This document shows, one piece after another, positions 9,744 through 20,890 of a stretch of 64,000 nucleotides of DNA (position 1 is its first letter; each line of letters begins with the position of its first letter). A program made the position numbers and the translations under genes. The DNA comes from Halocafeteria seosinensis. Lineage: Eukaryota; Sar; Bigyra; Bicosoecida. Where the stretch lies: assembly GCA_001687465.1 (NCBI GenBank), contig LVLI01000194.1, positions 281,632-345,631 on the forward strand, written 5' to 3'. The notes below the pieces were generated by a model. It ran no database searches. It saw nothing but the letters and a program-made list of their open reading frames with translations, and was not told where the DNA came from.

Positions 9744-11776
9744 TTGGCGTGTTTCCGTGTTACAGGAAGCAATAACAACGGGAATGCGGCCGAGAATGGC
9801 ACTGGCGCTAAGCCTGGAGGGGCGACGACCAACAAATATGACCGTCAAATTCGCCTGTGGGGAGCTGAAGGCCAGAAAGCCCTCATGGAATCCAGGATAT
9901 GCTTGGTTCATGCAGGTCCTACCGGGACGGAGACCCTAAAGAACTTGGTTTTACCAGGTTGTGGACACATCACCATTTTGGATGACGCGACTGTGAGTGT
10001 GCAAGACTTGGGAAACAATTTCTTTGTGACTAAGGATGACATTGGAAGTCCTCGAGCAAAGGCCTGTTTGGATAATCTCCTTGAAATGAATCCGGATGTC
10101 GAGGGCACCTACTGTGCCGATAATGTTCTCGATAAGGTAAACAATAGTGTCGAATTCTTTGACCAATTTAGCGTCGTCATTGTGACCAAACTGCGGCGAA
10201 CCGAGCTACTGAAGCTGGCGTCTCACCTCTGGAACCGAAATACCCCTCTCGTCGTAAGTACTGCATGTGACCAGGATGACAGTAATTCGATAGCACGAAT
10301 TTTAGGTACCACAGGTCGCGAAATCGTACGGCTTAATCGGATATATCCGTGCTCAACGGCAAATACACCCTGTCTTGGATTCCAAACCAGACAGCAGGGA
10401 GGGCCAACTGGATTTGAGATTGGATTCGCCCTTCCCTGAGTTGCAGGAATTCGCTGATTCAATCAACCTGGACACTTGTGGTAAGAATGAAAACAGATGG
10501 CACGTTTGCGTTTTGCTGATACTTTATTAGGTGCTACTCGTTCGATTCAGACGACATGACGTACAAACACATCCCGTATCCTGTGCTGCTTTTGAAAATT
10601 GCAAACATGTGGACCGACGAGGGTAATCCTATCCCGAAAACTGTAAATGAGAAGAAGCAATTTAAGAAGTTCATTGAAAAATGCTCACGGGTTCCTCAAA
10701 GTGAAGCGGATAACTTCTCGGAAGCCGTAGAGTCAAGCCACAAAGTATGGAAGAGTCCTCAATATTTTGGAGTAGATGAGGCGATTAACCATGAAAAGGC
10801 GCAAAACCCATCCGCGGACGATGATAAATTTTGGATTTTGGTGCATGCTTTACGAAGGTTTATGAATGAAGTTACCACGAACCGAGTTCCATTGACAAAC
10901 TCTGTTCCCGACATGACAGCTACAACAGACTTGTATATGCGCTTGCAAAGAGCATATCAGCAACGTGCACAACTGGAGCAAGCAAAGCTGAAACAATTTG
11001 TGACAGAAGCGTTGCGAAACCTAGGACTTCCTAGTGATTATATCTCTGAAGATCTGTTCGATAGTTTTGCTAGAAATGCCCAGTTTATTACCTGTGTCGG
11101 GTAAGTTTTAACGTTGCTGTATTAGTGGGTGTGGTGTGAGTAGGACTACGACGACGGTTGCCACGCAGGTATAGATCCATTGAAGAGGAGCTCACCTCGG
11201 CTTCGAAGAAGAAGGGCGATATTATGGATGAATTGAGTATGGCCGCTTCAGATGATCATCCCTTCAAGTGGAAGTTGGTGCTGCAAGGGGCTGACAGGTA
11301 TCTCGAAGAGTACGGCGAATTCCCCTCCTGCAAAGAGCAAGAGGTAAGATGGCACTTTTTTTTGCTTTCCCGGTTTAAGATTGTTGATTTCATCAGAAAA
11401 TGCTCAATTCTGTCCAGAAAGATGTACAGCAAACGAAATTACTTATGAAATGCGTACAAGAAGTGGTGAACCGCCTAGGGCTTCCAAGCACGTACGATGC
11501 CATGGGAGAAGAGCGAAATCTAGTTAGCGAGGCATACTGTCAGGAAATGTAAGTGCCGTGTTCCTTCAGTATCTTTTAACATGTATAGACATACAAAATA
11601 CAACTATGTTTTTCAGCCGACGCTACGAGGGTCACGAACTGCATAGTATTGCCTCAGTAGTGGGTGGCACCGCATCTCAAGAGATCGTCAAACTTCTAAC
11701 CAACCAATTCGTACCGATAAACAATACTTGGATCTTCAACGGTATCAAGAGTGAATCTGCCACGATGGAGCTGTAG
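9688..11776 (+). CDS. NAE1: NEDD8-activating enzyme E1 regulatory subunit (APP-BP1/ULA1)
   Basis: This is the NAE1 half of the heterodimeric E1 that adenylates NEDD8 and loads it for cullin neddylation. Exons after the first are 10306-10480, 10551-11100, 11169-11343, 11397-11548 and 11617-11776; the first supported exon ends at 10253. Family landmarks read in order: KYDRQIRLWGAEGQKAL, LPGCGHITILDD, DLGNNFFV, the arm with FPELQEFADSINL, IPYPVLLLKIANMW, IPKTVNEKKQFKKFI, VPDMTATTDLYMRLQ, and the C-terminal GHELHSIASVVGGTASQEIV and NTWIFNG. As expected for NAE1 it has no catalytic cysteine domain like that of UBA3. The start is unresolved: in this frame a stop lies at 9726-9728 and no ATG precedes the conserved core. 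The ATG at 9688 would be connected only by a tiny 17-nt gap or by another unseen exon. Confidence 0.9.
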
Positions 11777-11845
11777 TTCATTGCTCTACGAAGACGAAGA
11801 GGACAAGCTTAGGGAAAAACTCTGTATCATGGCTACGATCCCTGT

Positions 11846-12746
11846 TTACTCAATCTTAATCTTCCGGGATTTTGCTTTGGCTTCTTCTTTCTTGGGTAGA
11901 GTGACATGGAGAACTCCGTCTTTCTGCGAAGCTTTGATGGCGTCCTTGTCAACTCCAGGGGGAAGTTTCATAGACCTTTCTTGCTTGCCACCAAACCTTT
12001 CCTGTGATCAGCATAGCGGCGGCTTGGTAAACTTGTTTGAAGACGATATCATTCTATGAGTGCGAGCGATAACATACCTGGCGATGCCAAGTTACCCCAC
12101 TTTTTTCCCCTTTGCTCACCTGCCTTCCCTCATCGTGGGCGCGAATCGTCAGAACGTCATCGTCGAGATCAATGTCGATTTTGTCTTTTGGAATACCGGG
12201 TACATCCACCGACATATCGTACTTGTCATCATCTTCCCGAACATCTAATGCCATCGAATGCTTTAGGGGAAATCGGAAACCAGCTGGTTCTAGCTGCTCC
12301 TGTTCTCCTTCAGGAAGGATACTCAGGCCCACTTTGGACAGGTCGTCCAAGCCCAGAGCTGACAGTGTGTTGAAAGGGTCAACCTGCATAAATTTGCATT
12401 TACCCTTCGATGTATGCAATCAAGTTCATCTCCATCTGAGAACGAAACCACATACCCAGTGTCCATTTGTATCGTGGTTAACCAATTGTTCCACATCATT
12501 CCTGCAAAACCGTCAAGTTCAAGGTGTAGAACATTCCGAATCCAGAACTACTGGTACGCTTCGTACACACCTTAATCGTTCAAATTCACGAAGTATGCTA
12601 TCAGAGCTGTCCTGCAGTGATTGTCTAGCTACTTTGGTTTCACCCTGATCCTCTTGTTTTTTGCGCTGATCCTTCTCTTTCGCCGCCGTCACCGACGAAG
12701 CCGCCAGTATTACGCAGAGTATCTGGATAGCATAGAAGACTTTCAT
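11846..12746 (-). CDS. Small heat-shock protein (Hsp20) with a signal peptide
   Basis: Four exons (12746-12571, 12501-12456, 12383-12078, 12001-11846) give 227 residues. The first exon codes for a hydrophobic signal sequence (MKVFYAIQILCVILAASSVTA) followed by a charged linker. The alpha-crystallin domain includes YDMSVDVPGIPKDKIDIDL, DVLTIRAHDEG and, after the last intron, RFGGKQERSMKLPPGVD and GVLHVTLPKK. This is the holdase chaperone family. The signal peptide suggests the ER lumen or another secretory compartment. There is no KDEL-type C-terminus (ends RKIKIE), and no Phe at the predicted cleavage site of the kind used for targeting complex plastids in algae with secondary plastids. Its 3' end lies 69 bp from the NAE1 stop. 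Confidence 0.87.
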
Positions 12747-13017
12747 TGCTGCTGGAGATTTCTACGGCGTTAAATAGTTATTTCCACCAATGTGAGCAAT
12801 GCTGCGCAACTATTTCAGAAGGAGTTTCGAAGCTTTATTTCGTGTTCGTCGCTGTCTTAGATCAATCCACATTAAAATTAGGCACTGATACAACTAAGTC
12901 GTCGAACAAATTAAGTTTCAGCGGAAAGGGTTTCTCCAGAATTCCAAACATTCTTCAAGTAGAAACAATAGTTTACGACTAAATCACTAGTTGGACCCAC
13001 TGAGCTGTTCGAATACG

Positions 13018-13634
13018 TCAGGTAAAGAGTATGAGAAGAAATAGCACGAATGCCACAATAGATAAAACCACCACGACACAACACCAATGAGGTCCTCCTG
13101 CAGAGCATGAACGACTCAAGCGTCAATGGTGGCGTGACATACATACACAGCAAGCAAGCAAGCAAACCATACCATTCTCCTGAATAAACTTTTGAATCTG
13201 GCGCGTTGTATACTCCATCTTGGACTGTGTTTCATCGACTTCTTCCTGAGTTTCTTCAATCATTCTGCATCCATTGTACACCAGTGTACGAGCACCATCG
13301 TACCACTTGTAGGACAGAAAAGAGTGCATTATTACCTTGTCTGTTCAGTCATCTCACTGCTAATGTGCTTGGACATCTCAGATATACGGGATAAACTACT
13401 TTCTAGAGCCTCTAAATGGCTGTCCTGCTGCTGGAGGTGGTACTGTTGCAAGCTCTGCTGGTCCTCGAAAAACGCATCATTGGGGTTCCTACCCCCATTG
13501 ACCCCACTAGAATTTTGTGTAGAATAAGATGAGCTGCCATTTTGTCCATTTAAGGCTGAAAATGAAGAGCTAGAGCGCTCCAAAAGCCGAGCACGCTCAT
13601 CGTCAGCTTGAGCTCTCGAGTTGGCTCGGGACAT
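13018..13634 (-). CDS. Qc-SNARE (syntaxin 6/8-like), tail-anchored
   Basis: Exons 13634-13336, 13264-13173 and 13097-13018 give 156 residues. A serine/asparagine-rich N-terminus is followed by a SNARE helix (about residues 63-128) with regular hydrophobic heptads: LQQQDSHLEALESSLSRISE, then MSKHISSEMTEQ, MIEETQEEVDETQSKMEYTT. The central zero-layer residue falls at the Gln of TEQ, as expected for a Q-SNARE. The last exon codes for GGPHWCCVVVV and a transmembrane anchor of about 20 hydrophobic residues at the very C-terminus. The closest known pattern is Qc (syntaxin 6/8/10). It is short and lacks the three-helix N-terminal domain of syntaxin 6. It probably acts in endosomal or Golgi membrane fusion; the exact compartment is not decidable. 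Confidence 0.78.
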
Positions 13635-13811
13635 AATGCAACTACTACAGACTGGTTCACCTACGTATCAATATGTTTATATACGTTTCTTTGATATGAT
13701 GTCACAAAAATAGTCTTATTCATCATGACAATCAGCTACCGTATGGCTCCACTACACAAACTTCACAACGCTCTTGTTCATACCGTACCCACACAGTCGT
13801 TAAAGAGTGCT

Positions 13812-15463
13812 CTATGGAGACGATATAACGCCTTGCTTTGATTGATACGACTGGTACCTTGTAGGTGAATTTCCACCACCGTAAGATCCACCTCCGGGGC
13901 GACGTGACGGGGAGCTACCGCCACTGGAAACACTACTGCCGGTAGGAGGGAAAATACGCCGGTGTAATTCTGAAAGCAAGGATTCATGGGACAGGAGCGT
14001 ATTCAGAACTTTTTCACGGTCTTTCCCCGAAAAATCCTCATAACTAATACGCTCTTTCTCCTCCTCGGTAACATGCTCCTCTTCGTCTTCATCCGCTACA
14101 TCGTCTGGAAGCTTACTGCCCTCCGTACGTCCTCTCATGGCTCGGCGCTTACGCTTGGCAATCTCGGCACGAGCATCGTCCACACATTGGAGGAAAAACC
14201 TTTCCAATTCCGTTCTACTGCTGACTTCGTTGGCATATTGCCGTCGGACTGTAGATAAATTTCTCTTTTCTTGTTCCAAGAGTTTCTTGTACTTTTCAAT
14301 GGTTTCCTTGTACCGTTCTTCTTCCTCATTGCTCATAGCATAACGGGCAGAGTGCCCCTGTTGTTGGCTCTGAGCCCTCACTTGCTCATACGCTGATTGA
14401 TGGCGTTCAGCAGTTGCTCGAGCCTGTTGCACTTCCTGCTCTAATGTGTCTATTTCTGAAGAAGCACTATCAAGTTCTTGGCGTAACCTCGCATTATCCT
14501 TCTTGGCTGCCACAAGCTGGCGAATGAGGTACTCTCGGTCGTCTTCTTGGGTTCTGAACTGAGTCTTTAATCGGGAATTTTCTTGGTTTAAAGCTTGATT
14601 GTGACGATCAAGCCTATCTGCCATCTCTTTAGCCCATTCAAGCTCTTTCTCCAGTTGCCGGTTTTTCTCTATCCATACAGCAGCACCATCTTGGGCATTG
14701 GACCGCTCTTTTTCTAGTTCGGTCTGCGGAAATAGGTACGCCATGTGTTCGTGCGGAATGAACGACTCAGAAGAACGAGGGCAATCCGACATACTTGTAC
14801 ATCGAACAAGCGAGCTCGGAACGCACGTAGTAGGTCTCGTTCTTGCTCTTGCAAAATACGCGCGGTTTGCTCCTGCACATGTTCGACGTTGCCTTGGATA
14901 TTGCTATGCATTTTCCGTAACCGATTCATGTGCGCTGCTGCAAGCTTATCTGGCGGCATATCCTTCGCATTTTTCTGTAGTACATGGATCGCACATTGTC
15001 ATGGTATCCACAATATATTCCATATCAAAAATAGCAACTTACCCCCTCCAACTCCTGCTCCAGCGCCTCTATTCGACCTCGATATTCTCGTTCACGGTTA
15101 ATATAATTCGACTGCATTCACGTAGACACACGCCGCATGTCAATGTAGCATACATTTAGGGTAAAATTTTGCCCTTGTGAGACCTGAGTTCGTCGTAAAG
15201 AGCAGTATAACTGCGATGGAAGCACATACCTGTTTCCGGTCTATATCATCCTGTAGTGAGCGCAGTTGGCTCTCCTGTTGCACGTCTGTGGTTTCATCAC
15301 GAAAAGTACTCGTCCCTTGACCTTGTTCTGTGGTGGATGTGTGAGTAGTTGCATGATAATGCCCTGAAACAGAGGATTGACGATGGCTTGCTCCCTGCTC
15401 CCCGCCGCGAGTGCCGGAGGACGCCGATAGCGGCTGCGCAGAGGGTGATGCTGCTCCTGACAT
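13812..15463 (-). CDS. Coiled-coil protein, possibly flagellar or basal-body
   Basis: Four exons (15463-15230, 15111-15043, 14974-14795, 14723-13812) give 464 residues. A serine/glutamine-rich N-terminus is followed by an almost continuous coiled coil from about residue 70 to 370, with a conserved-looking segment DMPPDKLAAAHMNRLRKMHS and RAFRARLFDVQTELEKE. The C-terminal tail is rich in Ser, Gly and Pro (SSVSSGGSSPSRRPGGGS). I do not recognise the family with certainty. It is transcribed divergently from GAS8/DRC4 with 238 bp between the two start codons, which is compatible with co-regulation as ciliary genes; that is inference. The coiled coil has no motor, kinase or membrane segment. Confidence 0.7.
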
Positions 15464-15701
15464 GGTTCCACCACTGCACTATCTCTAATATACCTCTATA
15501 AACTCTGTATATCCAACAAATACGCAGGATATAATGGGTTTATAGCCTCGTACAAGTTGTACAATATCCAAAGTTGAAGTTGGTGCAACGGCGTTAACGG
15601 CTATTCCATTGTACACTGTATACAAGGTGAACACCCTTGGTTAATATTTGTCTTGAACTGTTTTCTTTGGCTATAAAGAGAGAGAGAAAGAGAGAGAAAA
15701 A
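15464..15701. promoter_or_regulatory. Divergent promoter region between the coiled-coil gene and GAS8
   Basis: 238 bp separate the two divergent start codons. It contains a perfect palindrome GTACAAGTTGTAC (15550-15562), an imperfect one, TTGTACACTGTATACAA (15609-15625), and GTTG-GTG-CAAC (15579-15589), which loosely recalls an RFX X-box but with poor inner match. The last 30 bp before the GAS8 ATG are a GAGA purine run. Functional assignment is inference. Confidence 0.4.
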
Positions 15702-17649
15702 ATGCCACCGAAAAAAAAGGACAAGAAGAAAGGGGGGAAAAAGGAGAAAAAGGAGGAAGAGGTCCAGCCTACGGAATTCGATAATTACACCACAGAGGAG
15801 CTAGAAGAGACTATTAGGGACTATGAGCAGAGGCTGGACAAGGCCCAGAGGGACAGGAACCAGATCCAAATCGACCGGGATACCGTGCAGTCGTTTTTTG
15901 ACGTGACCAAAGAGGAACTGGAAGAAATCAAATTGGCGACATTAGCCAAAGATAGAGAAATTGAGGTGAGTTGTGGCAGTAAGGCTGGAAAAGAATGAAG
16001 CGTAATGTTTTGTGGGAGATCCGACGTTGGCTCACCGTCCTTCATGTATGCCTCTGTACAGAGTGCCGAAGAGAACCACAAAGCGGAAGTTCGAGTGTAC
16101 TCTCAGAAAGTGCGTCATCTGGAATATGAACATTCGAATAACATGAGAGAAATTGACGAAGCTGCGCAAGAGGAATATAAAGGGGAAGATCAGTATCATG
16201 ACACGTAAGCAATTATCCCGTCTTGGCATTTTTTCTTGTACTGTGATGTAACGTACATCTGCAGTCAAATTGACGAGCTACGCAAGAAAAAAATATCCCT
16301 AAAAGAGCAACTTTCTGAGCAAGAAAATGCGCATGCTGAGGAGGTACAAAGCTTGAAATCAAGCCACGATAAATACATTTACAGTTTGCGTCAAGCCTTT
16401 GACAAACACATGAGCGAACTAAATGGAAGGTTCGTGATACGTACAGCCATGCCTGTCGGATTGTCACGTGCACTGTGCTTGCTTGCTAAGCAGATACCAA
16501 GAAAGATTAGATAAACTGATCCACGATCTTGAGCTACGGCGCAAGGTGGAATTGCACGAAGTGGAAGAAAGAAAGAACGAACATATAAACGACTTAATTC
16601 GCAATCACGAACGACAGTTCACCAAGATGAAGGTGTGCCTTGATTCGATATAAGTTACCAACCAATGGATAGCGGGAGAACCTCGTTCGTTGACTTTCTT
16701 GTGTACAGGACTTTTACAACGATATCACGCGAAAGAATTTGAAGACAATATCTGATCTGAAATCCCAGATTAAGGACATGAACGAGAAACAAGTCCGTAT
16801 CGACGCCCAATGGTTGTTTGGCACATATGTGTTACCAATGCCGTGTTTTTGGTTTGCAGGTGGCTAACCAATCCTTGATGGTTGATATTGCTGAGGAGAA
16901 TAAGAGACTTGCTGATCCCCTAACAGTGGCCACGGCTGAAGTGCAGAGCTTGAAAGCTGATCTGCGCGATGCCGAAAAGGACCGGTTGGCCTTAAAAAAT
17001 GCACGTGCTAGACATAAAGTAAGTGCATTAGAATATGTATTTCTGCGTGTTTGCGTCTGACACTGCCAATTGCCCGGTTTACACTTCTGCAGGGGTTGGC
17101 TAAAGAAATACATGACCTAAGGAACAAACACGACCAGACAGAAGCGGAATACGAAAAGCTTGAGAAGGAACGGGATGAACTATATTCCAAGTTCGAAGAT
17201 GCGATTAGAACGGTGCAAGATCGAGTTGAATTCCGCAACAAACTACTGGAACAGAAATTGGATGCTATTGCCGAGGAGCATGAAAACAAATCAGCACAAT
17301 TGCAAGAGGTTATCTCTGCTGCCGAACTCGATCCATCCGCATTAGAAATGGTGAACGAGCGCCTTGATAGTATTCTTGGTGAACGTAGCCGTATGCTAAA
17401 GGACTTACAGTATCAGGTAGGTTGTCCATCACGGTCACAATATCTTGGACACGTATGTACAAGTGGATGGTGGCTATCCATGACTTACAGGTTGCACGCG
17501 TAACGAAAGCACACAATGATGCTTTGCGAGTATATGAAGCGAAACTGCAGGACATGGGAATTGACACCAGTAAGCTGGGTCATAAGCCGCTACCCACTAG
17601 TGCTGGGTTGGGCCCTGCCGGCTTGGTTGCTCGGTCGACGTTTAAGTGA
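15702..17649 (+). CDS. GAS8: Dynein regulatory complex subunit 4 (GAS8/DRC4)
   Basis: Eight exons (15702-15965, 16062-16204, 16265-16429, 16494-16632, 16709-16792, 16860-17018, 17093-17416, 17491-17649) give 478 residues, the same length as the human protein. Family landmarks: a lysine-rich start ([14 protein letters not shown]), then coiled coil with HNNxxE-like [104 protein letters not shown]-like and PAGLV near the end. DRC4 is part of the nexin-dynein regulatory complex on axonemal doublets, so this organism should have a motile flagellum. Donor GTCCGT at 16793 was chosen over a nearby GTTGTT because it preserves both frame and exact family spacing. The stop is 22 bp from the convergent MATE gene. 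Confidence 0.95.
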
Positions 17650-17671
17650 AGCAAGAGGTTTGACTTGTGTC

Positions 17672-19567
17672 TCATTCTTGCGATTTCTCTATAGCTATAA
17701 GAGACATTTGTTTCCAGTCTATCCCGAGCAAGTACACAATCTGGCTGGCGGTAGCGACGCTCGCACCCAGTGTTTCGCCGTACCAAATGCCGGGCAATTT
17801 TAGGGCAGCCACAATCGCTAGAGTGTATGCTAAAGGCAACCCCACTATCCAATAGGCTATGAAATTGAAGAGCGCTCCTAGATTCTGTTTCCCCATGCCG
17901 CGCATGATACCTGCTAGCACACACTGCTGAGCATCTACAAAATTAAAGAGAGCCATCAAGGGCAAGAAGTGAGCGACCATTGATTTCACAGTTCCATCGC
18001 TACTGAAGACAGAACCCCAGAAATCTTTTACTGAAAAAACAAATGCAACATTAACGATGGAATATACCAGGCCCATTAGAATGCTAACAAAAGCTGTACG
18101 CTTGCTGTCCACTATCCTTCCATCACCAAGAGCTTGTCCAACACGAACGCTTGCAGCTATTGATATCCCTAGAGGCACGTTAAAACTGATATTTGCCGTC
18201 AGGGCTAAGATAGAATGCGTTGCCAGTGTATCAGTTGAAATTAAACCGGCAATGATCGACAGTATTTCAAATGCCCCCCACTGCAGACATACAGAGTAAC
18301 ATGGTTTAATTAGCAACGATAGAGATATTATTCAAAACCCACGAACCTCTAGAGAAGTCTGGGCCGCTCCGGGAAATGCCAAGGCTGCAAACTCCTTCCA
18401 ATTCTTGAATGCCTCCTTCCAATGCCACCCTGTCCATGTTTTACCTATAACTTTTTCTTCTTCACTGAAATCCCTGTCACCGTTTGTGTCGCCATTAATC
18501 AGTCCCGAGGATTCTTCATCAGAGTCTCCTTCCGACCTCTCTCCAGGAGAACAGAGGGTTTGTGTTTGCCGTTCAGAGTCTAGCAAAATATAGTCACTGG
18601 AAAGCGATCTACCTGCACGGTTGAGAGGCAGTTCCTCCACCTTAATTTGTTGGCACTGATTGAATTCCCCTTGTGTTATTTCTGTTATTTCTTTCCTTCT
18701 CACCCAAATATACACCGCTAGAGAGGTAAACATCAGCCACTGGGCTACGCTGGTAGCCAGAGGGGCGCCGTAGAACCCGAGAGATGAATGATACACCAGT
18801 GTGTACGCAAGGATAACGTTACACACCACACCAATAATAGCTGATACCAGCGGGAAGAACACCTTGTTTTCCGTTTGCAAAAACCGTTTAAGTACTTCAA
18901 ACATTACAACAGGCCACAATCCTATCATCATGTAGCGGATGTATGCTTCTGCCAAATCTACTGTTTCTTTTTCTTGGCCCAAATGTATCAACAATTGGCC
19001 TGCACCAGCAAATGCAAATACCCCATCAGGTACTGGAGGCAACCACAATGCTTCTTCTTTTTCTTTAGCATACCCGCAAACCACCATAGAATAGACAAAG
19101 GGAGCACTGCAACGAGAGTCAGAAAGCATGCCCCTCGCAACGTTACAATCCCTACCCGTTCAAACTTCTTGGCACCGAATGCTTGAGACCCCAAAGTGCC
19201 TACCGCAGTAGTCATGCCGGTAGCAATAGAAATACCAGTGCAGTTTGTCCACATGCTTCCTAAAGCTGCGCAAGAGACCACCATATAAGTTCAATTGTGG
19301 AGGAAACAATGTCGTATCTTACAAGCTGCAGCCAATTCAGTCGCACCAAGGTGTCCCACAACAAGGGTATTAGCTATTTGGAGGGAAAGCTGCAGGAGCG
19401 GGGAAAACAAATTCCTTTCGATTGATCGCACAGCGGATCCAAATTTACCCATGTATTACCTCGAGAGCGTACGTGAGCATGATGGGTCCTGCCAACTGAA
19501 ATATTTGGCGGCATTCCCACCAAGCAGCCTTTCGCTCGTTGGAGTCTTTGCATATTGGAAACCACAT
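17672..19567 (-). CDS. MATE-family multidrug/toxin efflux transporter, copy 1
   Basis: Exons 19567-19460, 19389-19323, 19265-19074, 19032-18347 and 18280-17672 give 553 residues. It belongs to the MATE antiporter fold: ECRQIFQLAGPIMLTYALE, QIANTLVVGHLGATELAAAS, GMTTAVGTLGSQAFGAKKF, then a second half with FPGAAQTSLEWGAFEILSI, RVGQALGDGRI and VLAGIMRGMGKQ. An acidic loop of about 110 residues separates the two halves. The eukaryotic family usually exports organic cations or metabolites in exchange for protons or sodium. Intron donors include GTTCGT (18346). The 41-nt intron 19073-19033 is among the shortest here. Its tandem neighbour at 20891-22789 is a paralogue in the same orientation. Confidence 0.92.
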
Positions 19568-20656
19568 TTCCGTAGGCCTCTTTGAGTGTGGTTGTACTAC
19601 CCAATTCCAGTAGAGTCTATTGTCAATTCTTCCTGTGGCAACATGCTCCTCGTAGGCTGTAATTCCACCACGGACTCTGCAGCACCAAAGAAGAGATAGA
19701 AAATGTCATCTTCCCTCGAGAGAAACTGAAATCCTGTGAGAGGGGCAGCACACACAATTTCGTGCGCATCTCCCTTCTGGAAGAGATTATATATACTATC
19801 CCCAGATTTTGACTCTCAAACACTACTTTATAAAAAAAAAAGTGTCAAGAAACACGTCTGGGACAATGGACAGGGCTCATTTCAGCAGGAATCCAGGACG
19901 GTCAGAATTGCAGAACACATATATGTATTGTGATCAGTGCATACGTGATAATGCTCACAAAGAACGCAGCATATAAAGGTATCCTCATTCCGTCCTCTTT
20001 TTTTTCTTTTTTTGGCTTCCTGCAGACCCCCAAAAGCCCTTTTCCATGGCTTTCCCACCCTGACCCATGCACACTCTATGTTGGATTACATGTGTGCATG
20101 TACGTACTTGGTGAAACTGAGTGGAAGAGCGCGAATTAGACAGCAATGGGCCTTGTATAGGGCATTTTCACCCCTGAAAGGCCCCGGGGTCCTTCAGCTT
20201 CTCCAACCATACAATATGGAACCCTACAACCACTAGTGGTGGTAGTCTAACGTACTAAAAATCATGGCGTTGTACAGCAATTTATCACTCTTATGGATCA
20301 ATACAATGAAATGTGACGGCATGGACTGACTCTTGGACAGAGCGGAGTTAGGTATCACACGATTCCCTGTGGAATCCTTTGCTTCATTTAAAATAATCTA
20401 CTTTTGATTCTAGAGGAGAGCATTTCGCAGGAATCACTAGTTTCGAACCCGGTGTTAGAATGCTCTAGATTTCTCGCCTTGCGATGCCACAGATCCCTTC
20501 ACGTACGAAGTTATGGTAGGTGCGTCTAAACATGCTATTCGTCTCCATCGATTCGGCCACAAACGGTGCGTAGTCCCTCCTGAAGGCATCAGGGGAAGAG
20601 TGACATCTCATTCTAGTTTCTGCCGCCTTCGCTTGACAGGGGGCATAGTTTCAAAG

Positions 20657-20711
<55 letters not shown>

Positions 20712-20890
20712 GGCACGGGAAACAAAGAGTTCCGACATTCGTGCAAACCTATTTTCCCGAAACCGCGTTTCCGGAGATCTGTCCAGCCATTCCCGCTTTG
20801 TACTGGCCATTTTAATTCCATGCGCTGCAGTCTTTGGCTGAAGCTCCACGTTCTTAACAATGCCCCATCCACTTGAAACTTCTCCCCGGA
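19568..20890. other. Intergenic region between the two MATE genes
   Basis: About 1.3 kb without a supported gene. It holds a long CA microsatellite (listed separately) and an imperfect inverted repeat in which AATGCTCTAGA (near 20458-20469) mirrors TCTAGA...GAGCATT (near 20410-20426). The ORFs across the CA repeat are repeat translations. I see no tRNA. Confidence 0.5.
20658..20711. repeat. (CA)n microsatellite, about 27 units
   Basis: An uninterrupted CA dinucleotide tract of about 54 bp, intergenic between the two MATE transporters. It is likely length-variable and could serve as a marker. Confidence 0.95.

Noticed and set aside
9744-10439. NAE1 reading frame starting at 9744
   Set aside because: The codon at 9744 is TTG, not ATG, and the frame runs through an intron (10254-10305) into a non-coding tail; the real gene model continues in other frames.
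12571-12746. Plastid targeting of the small heat-shock protein
   Set aside because: The signal peptide lacks the Phe at the cleavage site typical of complex plastid import, and the following region is not transit-peptide-like.
16793-16859. Alternative GAS8 donor GTTGTT about 20 bases downstream
   Set aside because: It shifts the frame; donor GTCCGT at 16793 gives the exact family spacing between DMNEKQ and EENKRL.
20403-20469. tRNA-like GTTTCGAACCC segment
   Set aside because: The flanks do not form T-arm or acceptor stems on either strand; only an imperfect inverted repeat is present.
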